Of a DNA stretch of 5,132 nt, positions 1 through 5,132 are shown piece by piece. Each line of letters opens with the position of its first letter. The stretch's first letter is position 1. The stretch is from assembly GCA_946479535.1 (NCBI GenBank), contig CAMLGP010000281.1, forward strand, positions 1 through 5,132, given 5' to 3'. Made by a program: the position numbers and the translations under genes. The notes beneath the pieces were generated by a model. It saw only the letters and a program-made list of their open reading frames with translations, had not been told where the DNA came from and made no database searches. This stretch comes from an uncultured Bacteroidota bacterium. GTDB taxonomy: Bacteria > Bacteroidota > Bacteroidia > Chitinophagales > Chitinophagaceae.

Positions 1-2
1 AA

Positions 3-296
3 TCCTGGGGTATGCATAAAACGGAATATATCCTTAGCCATGAACAGGGCCATTTTGATATTGCAGAAGTTCATGCACGTATCCTCAACAAAAGAATGGC
101 AGCCTATAAATTTGATCGCACTACCTATAAAAATGATCTGCGAAAGATCTATGAAGAAGTGATCCTGGAAAAGGAGCTTATGCAAAACAGGTATGATGAA
201 GAAACCAACCACAGCATTGAAAAAGATAAACAGGCTGAATGGCTATTGAAAATAAAAGCCCTGCTAAAGGATACAGAACCTTATAAATATTACTGA
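3..296 (+). CDS. DUF922-like putative zinc-dependent protease, C-terminal part (5' end outside window)
   Basis: Partial gene whose frame is open to the left edge. In-frame codons before the first ATG (position 12) encode Ser-Trp-Gly, so that ATG is probably internal. The visible part contains HEQGH at 39-53, a match to the HExxH zinc-binding motif of metalloproteases, followed by FDIAEVHAR. Near the end is YDEETNHS, then a Gln/Trp-containing helix-like stretch. This pattern fits the DUF922 family, which is described as predicted secreted Zn-dependent proteases of unknown substrate. The two His of HExxH and the Glu are present, so the catalytic motif looks intact. Whether a signal peptide exists cannot be seen because the N-terminus is missing. 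The gene ends in TGA and overlaps the end of the opposite-strand gene by 7 bases. The family call is from motif recall; the protease activity is inferred and not shown. Confidence 0.72.
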   Translation, partial: SWGMHKTEYILSHEQGHFDIAEVHARILNKRMAAYKFDRTTYKNDLRKIYEEVILEKELMQNRYDEETNHSIEKDKQAEWLLKIKALLKDTEPYKYY

Positions 297-778
297 TCTC
301 CTTTAACTTTTATATCTACCGGTTGCGCCACATGCATGCGCATATATTTCTCCTGGTTATATGCCGATTTTCTCTTAGGTGCATTTAAGGCCATCTTTGT
401 GCATTCCTGTACTACAAACTGGTTGTGAGGATTACTGGTTATTTTCAGGTCTTTCAATGAACCATCCTCATTTACCCAGAAATCAATATATACTTTATAT
501 AAACGCCTGGAACTATCCTGTGCCAACAGCTTTCCTGCTATAACACGGCTCTGATCTTCTATATAATCTGTCCATGCATTTTCCCAGGTATTTCCATTGG
601 CTGAAGACTTCTTCTCTGAAGTAACCACTACAAAAGCATTTTTCTTTTGAGGAGCTTCTGGCTTTGGGTATTTTGAAAGAGATAAACGCTTTGATTTGGC
701 CTTCTGAATGGAATCAGGCACCTGGGAGGAGGCTAATAATGTAAGTTGGCAAACCAGTATCACTAACACAAACCGCAT
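290..778 (-). CDS. Small secreted protein with TonB C-terminal-like domain
   Basis: A 162-residue protein. It begins with a signal peptide-like segment (residues 1-18, hydrophobic FVLVILVCQLTLLASS, then Gln), probably cleaved by signal peptidase I. Cys10 does not sit in a good lipobox. Residues 24-50 are rich in Lys and Pro. From about residue 65 the sequence resembles the TonB C-terminal fold: a helix region, then KVYIDFWVNEDGSLKDLKI (94-112, the usual beta strand-DGS-strand pattern), then a Cys/Ala helix and NAPKRKSAYNQ (132-142). The helix and its 'APKR' ending recall the 'a..aP.W.PA' segment of TonB domains, although the Trp is missing. The N-terminus looks like a cleavable signal rather than a membrane anchor, so classical energy transduction with ExbB/ExbD is doubtful. 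It starts 28 bases after the kinase stop and is probably cotranscribed with it. The domain assignment is tentative; it could equally be an uncharacterised periplasmic protein. Confidence 0.62.
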   Translation of the reverse strand: MRFVLVILVCQLTLLASSQVPDSIQKAKSKRLSLSKYPKPEAPQKKNAFVVVTSEKKSSANGNTWENAWTDYIEDQSRVIAGKLLAQDSSRRLYKVYIDFWVNEDGSLKDLKITSNPHNQFVVQECTKMALNAPKRKSAYNQEKYMRMHVAQPVDIKVKGDQ

Positions 779-806
779 ACACAGCTTTACTATTGGACGT
801 CATTTA

Positions 807-1442
807 TTAGAACAATCCATATAACTGTCCGTCTACTTTACTGATTATATCGCCAAGATCTTCTTCCTTCTCTGCAAATTTGTTTTTGTCTACATCAATA
901 ACCAGTAACGGACCTTCTTTATAGGAATCGATCCATTTATTATAAAACTCATTGAGGCGTTTAAGATAATCCAGCCGGATATTCTCTTCATATTCACGGC
1001 CCCTTTTTTGAATCTGTCCTACCAGTGTAGGTACTGAAGCATTAAGATAGATCAGCAGGTCAGGAGGTTGCACCAGCGATTTAAGTGTCTGGAAAAAATG
1101 ATAGTAATTATCGAAATCCCTTTTGCTCATCAATCCCATTTCATGCAGGTTGGGAGCAAAAATGTTGGCATCCTCATAAATAGTGCGGTCCTGGATCACA
1201 GTCTCACTTCCTTTCTGTATCTCAACCAGTTGCTGTAGACGACTATTCAAAAAGTAAATCTGCAGATTAAAACTCCAGCGTGGCATATCTTCATAAAAAT
1301 CCATCAGGTAAGGATTATGATCCACGTCTTCAAAATTAGGTATCCATTTATAATGCTTGCTAAGCATTTCGGTGAGTGTGGTTTTGCCTGCACCGATATT
1401 GCCGGCTACAGCAATATGTTTAGGTTTCTTTGACTTTGCCAT
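807..1442 (-). CDS. Deoxynucleoside kinase (dNK family)
   Basis: A 211-residue cytoplasmic enzyme of the deoxynucleoside kinase family, which transfers phosphate from a nucleoside triphosphate to the 5'-OH of deoxynucleosides in the salvage pathway. The P-loop GNIGAGKT is at residues 14-21. An acidic FEDVD segment at 37-41 sits where the catalytic Glu is expected. The family DR[ST] motif appears as QDRTIYEDANIFA at 84-96. The arginine-rich LID, KRGREYE, is at 146-152. The length is normal for the bacterial family (about 200-220). Substrate preference (dA, dG, dC or T) cannot be read from sequence alone; Bacteroidota relatives are often annotated as dAK/dGK. The ATG at 1442-1440 gives the usual short N-terminus before the P-loop, but there is no clear Shine-Dalgarno. 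Tandem stops TAA TAA end the gene. It appears to lead a two-gene unit with the TonB-like gene, with its own promoter upstream. Confidence 0.93.
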   Translation of the reverse strand: MAKSKKPKHIAVAGNIGAGKTTLTEMLSKHYKWIPNFEDVDHNPYLMDFYEDMPRWSFNLQIYFLNSRLQQLVEIQKGSETVIQDRTIYEDANIFAPNLHEMGLMSKRDFDNYYHFFQTLKSLVQPPDLLIYLNASVPTLVGQIQKRGREYEENIRLDYLKRLNEFYNKWIDSYKEGPLLVIDVDKNKFAEKEEDLGDIISKVDGQLYGLF

Positions 1443-1513
1443 GCCCTGATCCGCAGCCCTTGGGCTTTTTAATTGTTTAAAAATTGAATATATACCATTC
1501 TATTTACTTCTGC

Positions 1514-1544
1514 CAAAAGTAATTTTAGATAGTATCAGTTAAAA
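1514..1544 (-). promoter_or_regulatory. Promoter for the deoxynucleoside kinase unit
   Basis: On the minus strand, 1521-1514 reads TACTTTTG, a full match to the Bacteroidota -7 element TAnnTTTG. Exactly 19 bases upstream, the A-tract at 1541-1548 gives TTTT in place of the -33 TTTG. The implied transcription start is near 1507, leaving a leader of about 65 bases before the ATG. It lies between the trpS stop and the kinase start, so the kinase need not depend on trpS transcription. This rests on a pattern match only; the -33 half is imperfect. Confidence 0.55.
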
Positions 1545-1552
1545 AAAAGCTA

Positions 1553-2557
1553 CTAATAATAAACCAGTCCCATAGCCTGACGTACCACATCCATGGTAGC
1601 CCGTGCGCTTTTACGGGCCTTTTCAGCGCCCTTTTCCATTACTTCTTTAAGGTAGTTTTCGTTGTTCAGGATGGTGTTGACTTTATCCCTGATCGGCCGG
1701 ATGTAACGGATCATATCATCAGCCAGCTGATCCTTCATCTTGCCGTACTGAATGGAGGCATTGTTATAGTCATCCTCAAATTTCCGGATCACTTCCTCAC
1801 TACTCACCAGTTTCATTAGAGCAAAAAGGTTTTCTATATAGTCCGGTTTGGAGGTATTCATTTCTGCAGGTCCGCTATCGGATTTAGCCTTACGTACTTT
1901 TTTACGGATCAGTTCATCATCATCATTCAGATAAATGGTAGCATTCAGATTTTCACTCTTGCTCATTTTACCTGTGCCATCCAGACTGGGCACCTTTGAC
2001 AGTTGGCTGCCAAAATTAAAAGCCACAGGCTCCGGGAAAACTTCACCATAACGATGATTGAAACGTACTGCAAAATTGCGTGCCATTTCCAGGTGCTGCT
2101 CCTGATCCTTCCCTACTGGTACCAGATGGGCACGATGAAGAAAGATATCTGCTGCCTGTAATACCGGATAGGTAAGCAATCCCGCATTTACATTATTCGG
2201 ATGCTGCCGGACCTTATCCTTAAAAGTGACTGTTTTTTCCAGTTCACCTGTATAAGCCAGCATATTTAAATAGAGATATAATTCAGAGGTCTCATATACA
2301 TGGCTCTGGCAATAAAGAGCCACCTTATCTGGATCCATACCACACGCTATGTATTCTGCCAGCACTCTGTGCACATGCTGTTTTAACTCTTTGGTATCTG
2401 GATGCGTAGTCAGGGAATGAAGATCAGCCAGCATAAAAAAGCATTCATACTCCTCCTGCATCAGCACAAAATTCCTCAGCGCCCCGAAATAATTTCCGAG
2501 GTGAAGGAACCCTGTGGGCCTGATGCCCCCCATTACTATCTCCTTTTTCTTTGCCAT
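1553..2557 (-). CDS. trpS: Tryptophanyl-tRNA synthetase (class Ic)
   Basis: A 334-residue enzyme that charges tRNA-Trp with tryptophan using ATP in the cytoplasm; essential for translation. Class I signatures are clear. PTGFLHLGN (14-22) contains the HIGH-type motif as HLGN. VGKDQEQHLEMAR (148-160) matches the GxDQ segment of TrpRS that binds tRNA and adenylate. GTGKMSKS (194-201) is the KMSKS loop. PVLQAADIFLH (131-141) is also typical of TrpRS and distinguishes it from TyrRS. Length is normal (about 330). The ATG at 2557 gives MAKKK before the conserved 'GGIRPTG'; the Met at residue 9 would be too close to the motif. It is divergent from gatC. No leader peptide with Trp codons and no T-box-like structure is evident in the 163 bases upstream, so I see no sign of attenuation control. 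The gene ends in TAG, just before the promoter of the next unit. Confidence 0.97.
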   Translation of the reverse strand: MAKKKEIVMGGIRPTGFLHLGNYFGALRNFVLMQEEYECFFMLADLHSLTTHPDTKELKQHVHRVLAEYIACGMDPDKVALYCQSHVYETSELYLYLNMLAYTGELEKTVTFKDKVRQHPNNVNAGLLTYPVLQAADIFLHRAHLVPVGKDQEQHLEMARNFAVRFNHRYGEVFPEPVAFNFGSQLSKVPSLDGTGKMSKSENLNATIYLNDDDELIRKKVRKAKSDSGPAEMNTSKPDYIENLFALMKLVSSEEVIRKFEDDYNNASIQYGKMKDQLADDMIRYIRPIRDKVNTILNNENYLKEVMEKGAEKARKSARATMDVVRQAMGLVYY

Positions 2558-2708
2558 TGGGCGGCGAAGATAAGGAGAAATAGCTAGTAGGACCCGACCA
2601 GTGGCCAGTAGGGAAATAAGCCATTTTTATTTATGTTAAAAACCTATATCACGCGGTAAAAACAGACTTTTACGCACCAGGCACCCGCCAAACCCCACCC
2701 GCCTTTCT

Positions 2709-2716
2709 TATATTTG
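2709..2716 (+). promoter_or_regulatory. -7 promoter element directly against the gatC start codon
   Basis: TATATTTG is a full match to the Bacteroidota -7 consensus TAnnTTTG and ends only 4 bases before the gatC ATG at 2721. Transcription would then begin at or within a few bases of the start codon, giving a leaderless or nearly leaderless message. No TTTG is found at the expected -33 distance (2686-2689 reads CGCC), so the promoter is half-supported. The preceding 2673-2705 stretch is unusually C-rich. Confidence 0.5.
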
Positions 2717-2720
2717 TCCA

Positions 2721-3011
2721 ATGGAAGTAAATGATGCAATGGTTGAAAAACTGGCTCACCTGGCGAGGCTGAAATTCAACGAGGAAGAGAAGCAGGAGAT
2801 CAAGACCGATCTTCAACGCATGATCTCCTTTGTTGAAAAACTCAATGAACTTAACCTCGATGGCGTTGAACCCCTGCTCCACCTGAGCGATGAAGTCAAT
2901 GTATTGCGTGATGATGAAATAAAGGGATCTGTATCCCGTGAAGACGCTCTCAAAAATGCTCCACTGCACAACGAAGAATTTATCAAAGTCCCTAAAGTGA
3001 TCAGGAAATAA
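2721..3011 (+). CDS. gatC: Asp-tRNA(Asn)/Glu-tRNA(Gln) amidotransferase subunit C
   Basis: A 96-residue protein, the small stabilising subunit of the GatCAB complex, which converts misacylated Asp-tRNA(Asn) and/or Glu-tRNA(Gln) to the amide form. The sequence shows the GatC pattern: an N-terminal helix VEKLAHLARLKFNEEEK (8-24), a second helix DLQRMISFVEKLNEL (30-44), then GVEPLLHLSDEVNVLRDDE (48-66) and a C-terminal SREDALKNAP...FIKVPKVI (72-94). Length is normal (about 95). The first ATG (2721) is preferred because MEVNDA is the N-terminus I recall for Bacteroidota GatC; Met7 (2739) is the only alternative. No Shine-Dalgarno precedes the ATG, consistent with a leaderless start. gatA and gatB are not in the window, so the complex is assembled from distant loci. 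It begins a close-packed cluster with the next two genes. Confidence 0.95.
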   Translation: MEVNDAMVEKLAHLARLKFNEEEKQEIKTDLQRMISFVEKLNELNLDGVEPLLHLSDEVNVLRDDEIKGSVSREDALKNAPLHNEEFIKVPKVIRK

Positions 3012-3020
3012 CGCTAGCCT

Positions 3021-3722
3021 ATGGCCTCAATCATACACCTGGAAGAAATTCGCAAAAGCTATTTCATCGGAAAGAATGAACTGGAAGTGCTTAAGGGAAT
3101 TTCACTGGATATTTTTAAGAACGAATATGTGGCACTCATGGGACCCTCCGGTTCCGGAAAAAGCACACTCATGAATATTCTCGGTTGCCTGGATACACCC
3201 AGCCAGGGAACTTATGTATTGAATGGAAAAGATGTAAGCCAGATGATAGACAATGCACTGGCTGAAGTACGTAATAAAGAGATCGGCTTCGTATTCCAGC
3301 AATTCAACCTGCTTCCACGTCTTACTGCACTGGAAAATGTTGCCCTGCCGCTGGTGTATGCTGGCATGACCAAGAAACAGCGGAATGAAAAAGCCATGCA
3401 TGTGCTAAGCCTGGTAAGTCTTACTGACCGCTCACATCACAAACCAAATGAATTGAGTGGTGGCCAGTCGCAACGGGTAGCCATTGCCCGTGCACTGGTG
3501 AATGATCCTTCCATTATCCTTGCAGATGAACCTACCGGTAACCTTGATACTAAAACGTCTCACGAGATCATGGACATCTTTGGCAAGATCCATAGTAACG
3601 GAAACACTGTTGTACTTGTAACGCATGAAGAAGATATAGCCGGACACGCACACCGCGTGGTAAGGCTCAGAGATGGCATCATTGAATCCGATAAGAAGAA
3701 AACGCCCGAGCTGGTTAGCTGA
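3021..3722 (+). CDS. ABC transporter ATP-binding protein, MacB/LolD class
   Basis: A 233-residue ATPase subunit with all nucleotide-binding motifs: Walker [10 protein letters not shown] (41-49), Q-loop [13 protein letters not shown] (91-103), signature LSGGQ (145-149) followed by [10 protein letters not shown], Walker B IILADE (165-170), D-loop GNLD (173-176) and H-loop His202 in LVTHE. The '[26 protein letters not shown]' type of Q-loop segment is characteristic of the MacB/SalX/LolD group, which works with FtsX-like permeases (macrolide or peptide export, lipoprotein release, cell-envelope functions). No permease is encoded in the window, so the substrate cannot be assigned. The ATG lies 9 bases after the gatC stop. 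The next gene begins 1 base after the TGA stop. This suggests one transcript with translational coupling. The tail (residues 222-233) is Lys-rich and variable. Family certain, role open. Confidence 0.93.
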   Translation: MASIIHLEEIRKSYFIGKNELEVLKGISLDIFKNEYVALMGPSGSGKSTLMNILGCLDTPSQGTYVLNGKDVSQMIDNALAEVRNKEIGFVFQQFNLLPRLTALENVALPLVYAGMTKKQRNEKAMHVLSLVSLTDRSHHKPNELSGGQSQRVAIARALVNDPSIILADEPTGNLDTKTSHEIMDIFGKIHSNGNTVVLVTHEEDIAGHAHRVVRLRDGIIESDKKKTPELVS

Positions 3723-3723
3723 T

Positions 3724-4281
3724 ATGGCAAAAATCTATACCAAAACAGGTGATAAGGGGTCTACATCATTGCTCGGTGGCACCAAAGTGCCCAAAAGCCA
3801 TTCCCGAATTGAAGCATATGGAACAGTTGATGAATTGAACTCTTATATCGGCTTATGCCGTGATCTTCTCACCCATGAAAAAAGCAGAATTGTTTTACAG
3901 GATATCCAGGACAGATTATTTACCATCGGTTCTTCCCTGGCAACAGACCCCCTAAAGGAACCAAAAATGGTCATCCCAGATCTCCATGAAGAAGATGTTA
4001 CTGTATTGGAAAAAGAGATCGATATCATGAACAATATCATTCCGCCAATGAAGAATTTTATTTTGCCTGGCGGACATCCTTCCGTTTCCCATCTCCATGT
4101 AGCCCGTTGTATATGCCGCCGTGCGGAACGTTGCTGTGTACGATTGCAAAGTGAAAATGAAGAAGTGAACGGTATTGTTATTAAATACCTGAACAGACTT
4201 AGTGATTACCTTTTTGTACTGGCCCGGTTCATGGCATTTCAATTAAAAACTCCTGAAATAGTCTGGAAGCCAAGGGTATAA
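3724..4281 (+). CDS. Cob(I)alamin adenosyltransferase, PduO type
   Basis: A 185-residue cytoplasmic enzyme that moves the 5'-deoxyadenosyl group of ATP to cob(I)alamin, making coenzyme B12 for enzymes such as methylmalonyl-CoA mutase. Recognisable family segments are the ATP-binding TKTGDKGSTSLLGG (5-18), RIEAYGTVDELNSYIGL (28-44), ILPGGHPSVSHLHVARCICRRAER (117-140, with the conserved Arg cluster and Glu) and YLNRLSDYLFVLAR (158-171, with the conserved Asp). The start is placed at 3724 because MAKIYTKTGDKG is the family N-terminus. An in-frame ATG at 3673 would add 17 unrelated residues inside the ABC gene and is rejected. The arrangement TGATATG leaves 1 base between the ABC stop and this ATG, so reinitiation or coupling is likely. 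It converges on lolD with a 26-base gap. No B12 riboswitch is seen upstream, and no other B12 gene is present. The symbol varies between pduO, cobO and mmaB usage and is left blank. Confidence 0.95.
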   Translation: MAKIYTKTGDKGSTSLLGGTKVPKSHSRIEAYGTVDELNSYIGLCRDLLTHEKSRIVLQDIQDRLFTIGSSLATDPLKEPKMVIPDLHEEDVTVLEKEIDIMNNIIPPMKNFILPGGHPSVSHLHVARCICRRAERCCVRLQSENEEVNGIVIKYLNRLSDYLFVLARFMAFQLKTPEIVWKPRV

Positions 4282-4307
4282 CTCTTAATCTTTTTTTCCG
4301 GGATTAT

Positions 4308-4973
4308 TTATTTTCCTTCCGGGAGAGCGATCCTTCCATCCTTCATGTGAAAGATGCGGTCACTTAACTGAGCCAGCTCTTCATTATGTGTAACGATCAG
4401 GAAGGTCTGGTTGAATTTATCACGAAGGTCAAAGAAGATGCGATGAAGCTCCTGGGCATTGGAAGAATCCAGGTTACCAGTGGGTTCATCTGCAAAAACG
4501 ATATCTGGCTTATTGATCAGCGCTCTTGCCACGGCTACTCTTTGCTGTTCCCCGCCACTGAGCTGGTTCGGTTTATTTTCCATACGATGGGAAAGACCCA
4601 GCATATTCAATAACCCGATAGCCTCTTCTTTCACCTCATTTTTCTTTCTGCCTGCCAGCCACCCGGGAATACAGACATTCTCTACAGCGGTAAATTCAGG
4701 AAGCAGGTGGTGAAACTGGAATACAAAACCAATATGTTTATTACGAAATGCGGCCAGTTTGTCACCGGTGAGTAATTGAATGTTGGTATTATTCATGGTT
4801 ACAGCACCTTTATCAGCCTTATCCAAAGTTCCCAGTATATGTAAAAGCGTACTTTTCCCTGATCCGGAAGGTCCCACTATTGAAGCCACCTCACCTTTTT
4901 TTATTTCGATATCCACACCTTTCAATACCTGAACTGTATCATATCTTTTGTAAATATTTTTCCCTGTTATCAT
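4308..4973 (-). CDS. lolD: Lipoprotein-releasing system ATPase
   Basis: A 221-residue ABC ATPase of the LolD type, which drives release of outer-membrane lipoproteins from the inner membrane together with LolC/E-type permeases. Motifs: Walker [10 protein letters not shown] (34-42), Q-loop FQFHHLLPEFTAVENV (85-100), signature LSGGEQQRVAVARAL (138-152), Walker B IVFADE (158-163), D-loop GNLD (166-169) and H-loop His206. The FQFHHLLPEFTA segment closely matches E. coli LolD (QFHHLLPDFTALENV, from memory), which is the main reason for this call over generic MacB. The ATG at 4973 gives the usual family N-terminus MITGKNIYKRY. An in-frame TTG at 4997 would add 8 residues, but it lies at or upstream of the transcription start implied by the promoter. 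Permease genes are absent here; in Bacteroidota lolD often lies apart from lolC/E. It ends tail to tail with the adenosyltransferase gene, and no terminator hairpin is visible between them. Confidence 0.9.
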   Translation of the reverse strand: MITGKNIYKRYDTVQVLKGVDIEIKKGEVASIVGPSGSGKSTLLHILGTLDKADKGAVTMNNTNIQLLTGDKLAAFRNKHIGFVFQFHHLLPEFTAVENVCIPGWLAGRKKNEVKEEAIGLLNMLGLSHRMENKPNQLSGGEQQRVAVARALINKPDIVFADEPTGNLDSSNAQELHRIFFDLRDKFNQTFLIVTHNEELAQLSDRIFHMKDGRIALPEGK

Positions 4974-4998
4974 GCAGCCTATTGCCTGTTTAATCAAT

Positions 4999-5029
4999 CA
5001 AATATCCATAAAACCAATCCCCCGGCAAA
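4999..5029 (-). promoter_or_regulatory. lolD promoter
   Basis: Read on the minus strand, TTTG (5029-5026) is followed after exactly 19 bases by GATATTTG (5006-4999), a one-mismatch version of the Bacteroidota TAnnTTTG -7 element. Transcription would start near 4992-4995, leaving a leader of about 20 bases before the ATG at 4973. The spacing is identical to the rightward promoter at 5094-5124, which strengthens both. The -33 element lies in the loop of a small inverted repeat. Confidence 0.6.
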
Positions 5030-5044
5030 ACCGGGTTTCCGGTT
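5021..5044. repeat. Two overlapping short inverted repeats in the lolD upstream region
   Basis: Arm pair A is CCCGG (5021-5025) and CCGGG (5031-5035) around the 5-base loop CAAAA. Arm pair B is AACCGG (5029-5034) and CCGGTT (5039-5044) around the 4-base loop GTTT. The pairs share 5031-5034, so only one can form at a time. They overlap the lolD -33 element. No T-tract follows directly enough to make a standard terminator, so a role as operator site or chance GC-rich palindrome is as likely. Confidence 0.5.
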
Positions 5045-5093
5045 AAGCCCTGTTTTTTAAGAAATCCTTGAGAAACAGGTCAACAACTAAGGA

Positions 5094-5124
5094 TTTGGAA
5101 AATTCGTTAATAAAGCTACATTTG
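5094..5124 (+). promoter_or_regulatory. Consensus promoter for a gene beyond the right edge
   Basis: TTTG (5094-5097), 19 bases, then TACATTTG (5117-5124): an exact match to both halves of the Bacteroidota housekeeping promoter TTTG-N19-TAnnTTTG. It points rightward, with a start site expected around 5129-5131, at the edge of the window. The driven gene would be divergent from lolD and is not in this sequence. No start codon is visible in the last 8 bases. Confidence 0.7.
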
Positions 5125-5132
5125 CGGAAAAT

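Noticed and set aside
1455..1470. AGCCC-TT-GGGCT followed by TTTTT on the plus strand, resembling a terminator
   Set aside because: No plus-strand gene leads into it, and the loop allows only a 4-base stem; it falls in the leader of the minus-strand kinase gene.
2402..2587. Plus-strand ORF opposite the 5' end of trpS
   Set aside because: It is a shadow of the trpS coding frame with no family resemblance and no promoter.
2587..2613. Short direct repeat AGTAGG and CCAGTGG/CCAGTAGG upstream of trpS
   Set aside because: Only 6-7 bases long and imperfect; expected by chance in a region of this size.
2639..2646. Minus-strand TAGGTTTT as a -7 box for trpS
   Set aside because: One mismatch in the key G and no TTTG-like element 19 bases upstream; too weak to list as a promoter, so the trpS promoter remains unidentified.
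3673..3723. Longer start for the cobalamin adenosyltransferase (17 extra residues, [10 protein letters not shown]...)
   Set aside because: The extension lies wholly inside the ABC ATPase gene in another frame and is unlike the family; MAKIYTKTGDKG at 3724 is the expected N-terminus.
4282..4307. Terminator between the adenosyltransferase gene and lolD
   Set aside because: There is a T-tract (4291-4297), but no inverted repeat precedes it.
4386..4713. Plus-strand ORFs opposite lolD
   Set aside because: They lie fully within the well-supported lolD gene and show no protein-family features.
4974..4997. TTG start for lolD adding 8 residues
   Set aside because: It lies at or before the transcription start implied by the promoter at 4999-5029, and the family N-terminus matches the ATG at 4973.

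Overview
The window looks like ordinary chromosomal sequence from a member of the Bacteroidota, most likely near Chitinophagaceae. Three things point there. The promoters that can be read have the Bacteroidota form TTTG-N19-TAnnTTTG rather than TTGACA/TATAAT. Shine-Dalgarno sequences are weak or absent. The protein sequences (GatC, LolD, the deoxynucleoside kinase, the TonB-like secreted protein) resemble those of that phylum. The family placement is an inference from memory of such proteins, not from a search.

Left part (1-1552). The 3' end of a DUF922-type putative zinc protease gene enters from the left on the + strand. It meets, tail to tail with a 7-base overlap, a minus-strand gene for a small secreted protein with a TonB-C-terminal-like domain. 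That gene lies 28 bases downstream of a minus-strand deoxynucleoside kinase gene, and the two probably form one transcription unit. Their promoter can be read in the gap after trpS.

Middle (1553-4281). trpS (tryptophanyl-tRNA synthetase) is on the minus strand. A 163-base divergent region separates it from a tight plus-strand cluster: gatC (amidotransferase subunit for Asn-/Gln-tRNA formation), a MacB/LolD-class ABC ATPase, and a PduO-type cob(I)alamin adenosyltransferase. The gaps in the cluster are 9 bases and 1 base. The gatC -7 box lies directly against the start codon, which suggests a leaderless transcript.

Right part (4282-5132). lolD, a second ABC ATPase of the lipoprotein-release type, is on the minus strand and ends 26 bases from the adenosyltransferase gene. 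Upstream of it is a 159-base intergenic region. This holds the lolD promoter, a compact set of overlapping inverted repeats, and a consensus promoter firing rightward into a gene beyond the window.

The genes are mainly housekeeping: translation fidelity and tRNA charging (trpS, gatC), nucleotide salvage (dNK), cofactor activation (ATR) and envelope transport (two ATPases, TonB-like protein). I see no mobile element, CRISPR array, RNA gene, phage gene or defence-type cluster, and no convincing new system. The points most worth checking are the probable leaderless gatC start, the two ABC ATPase genes without adjacent permeases, and the promoter and inverted-repeat arrangement at the right edge. 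No stretch over 300 bases lacks a gene.
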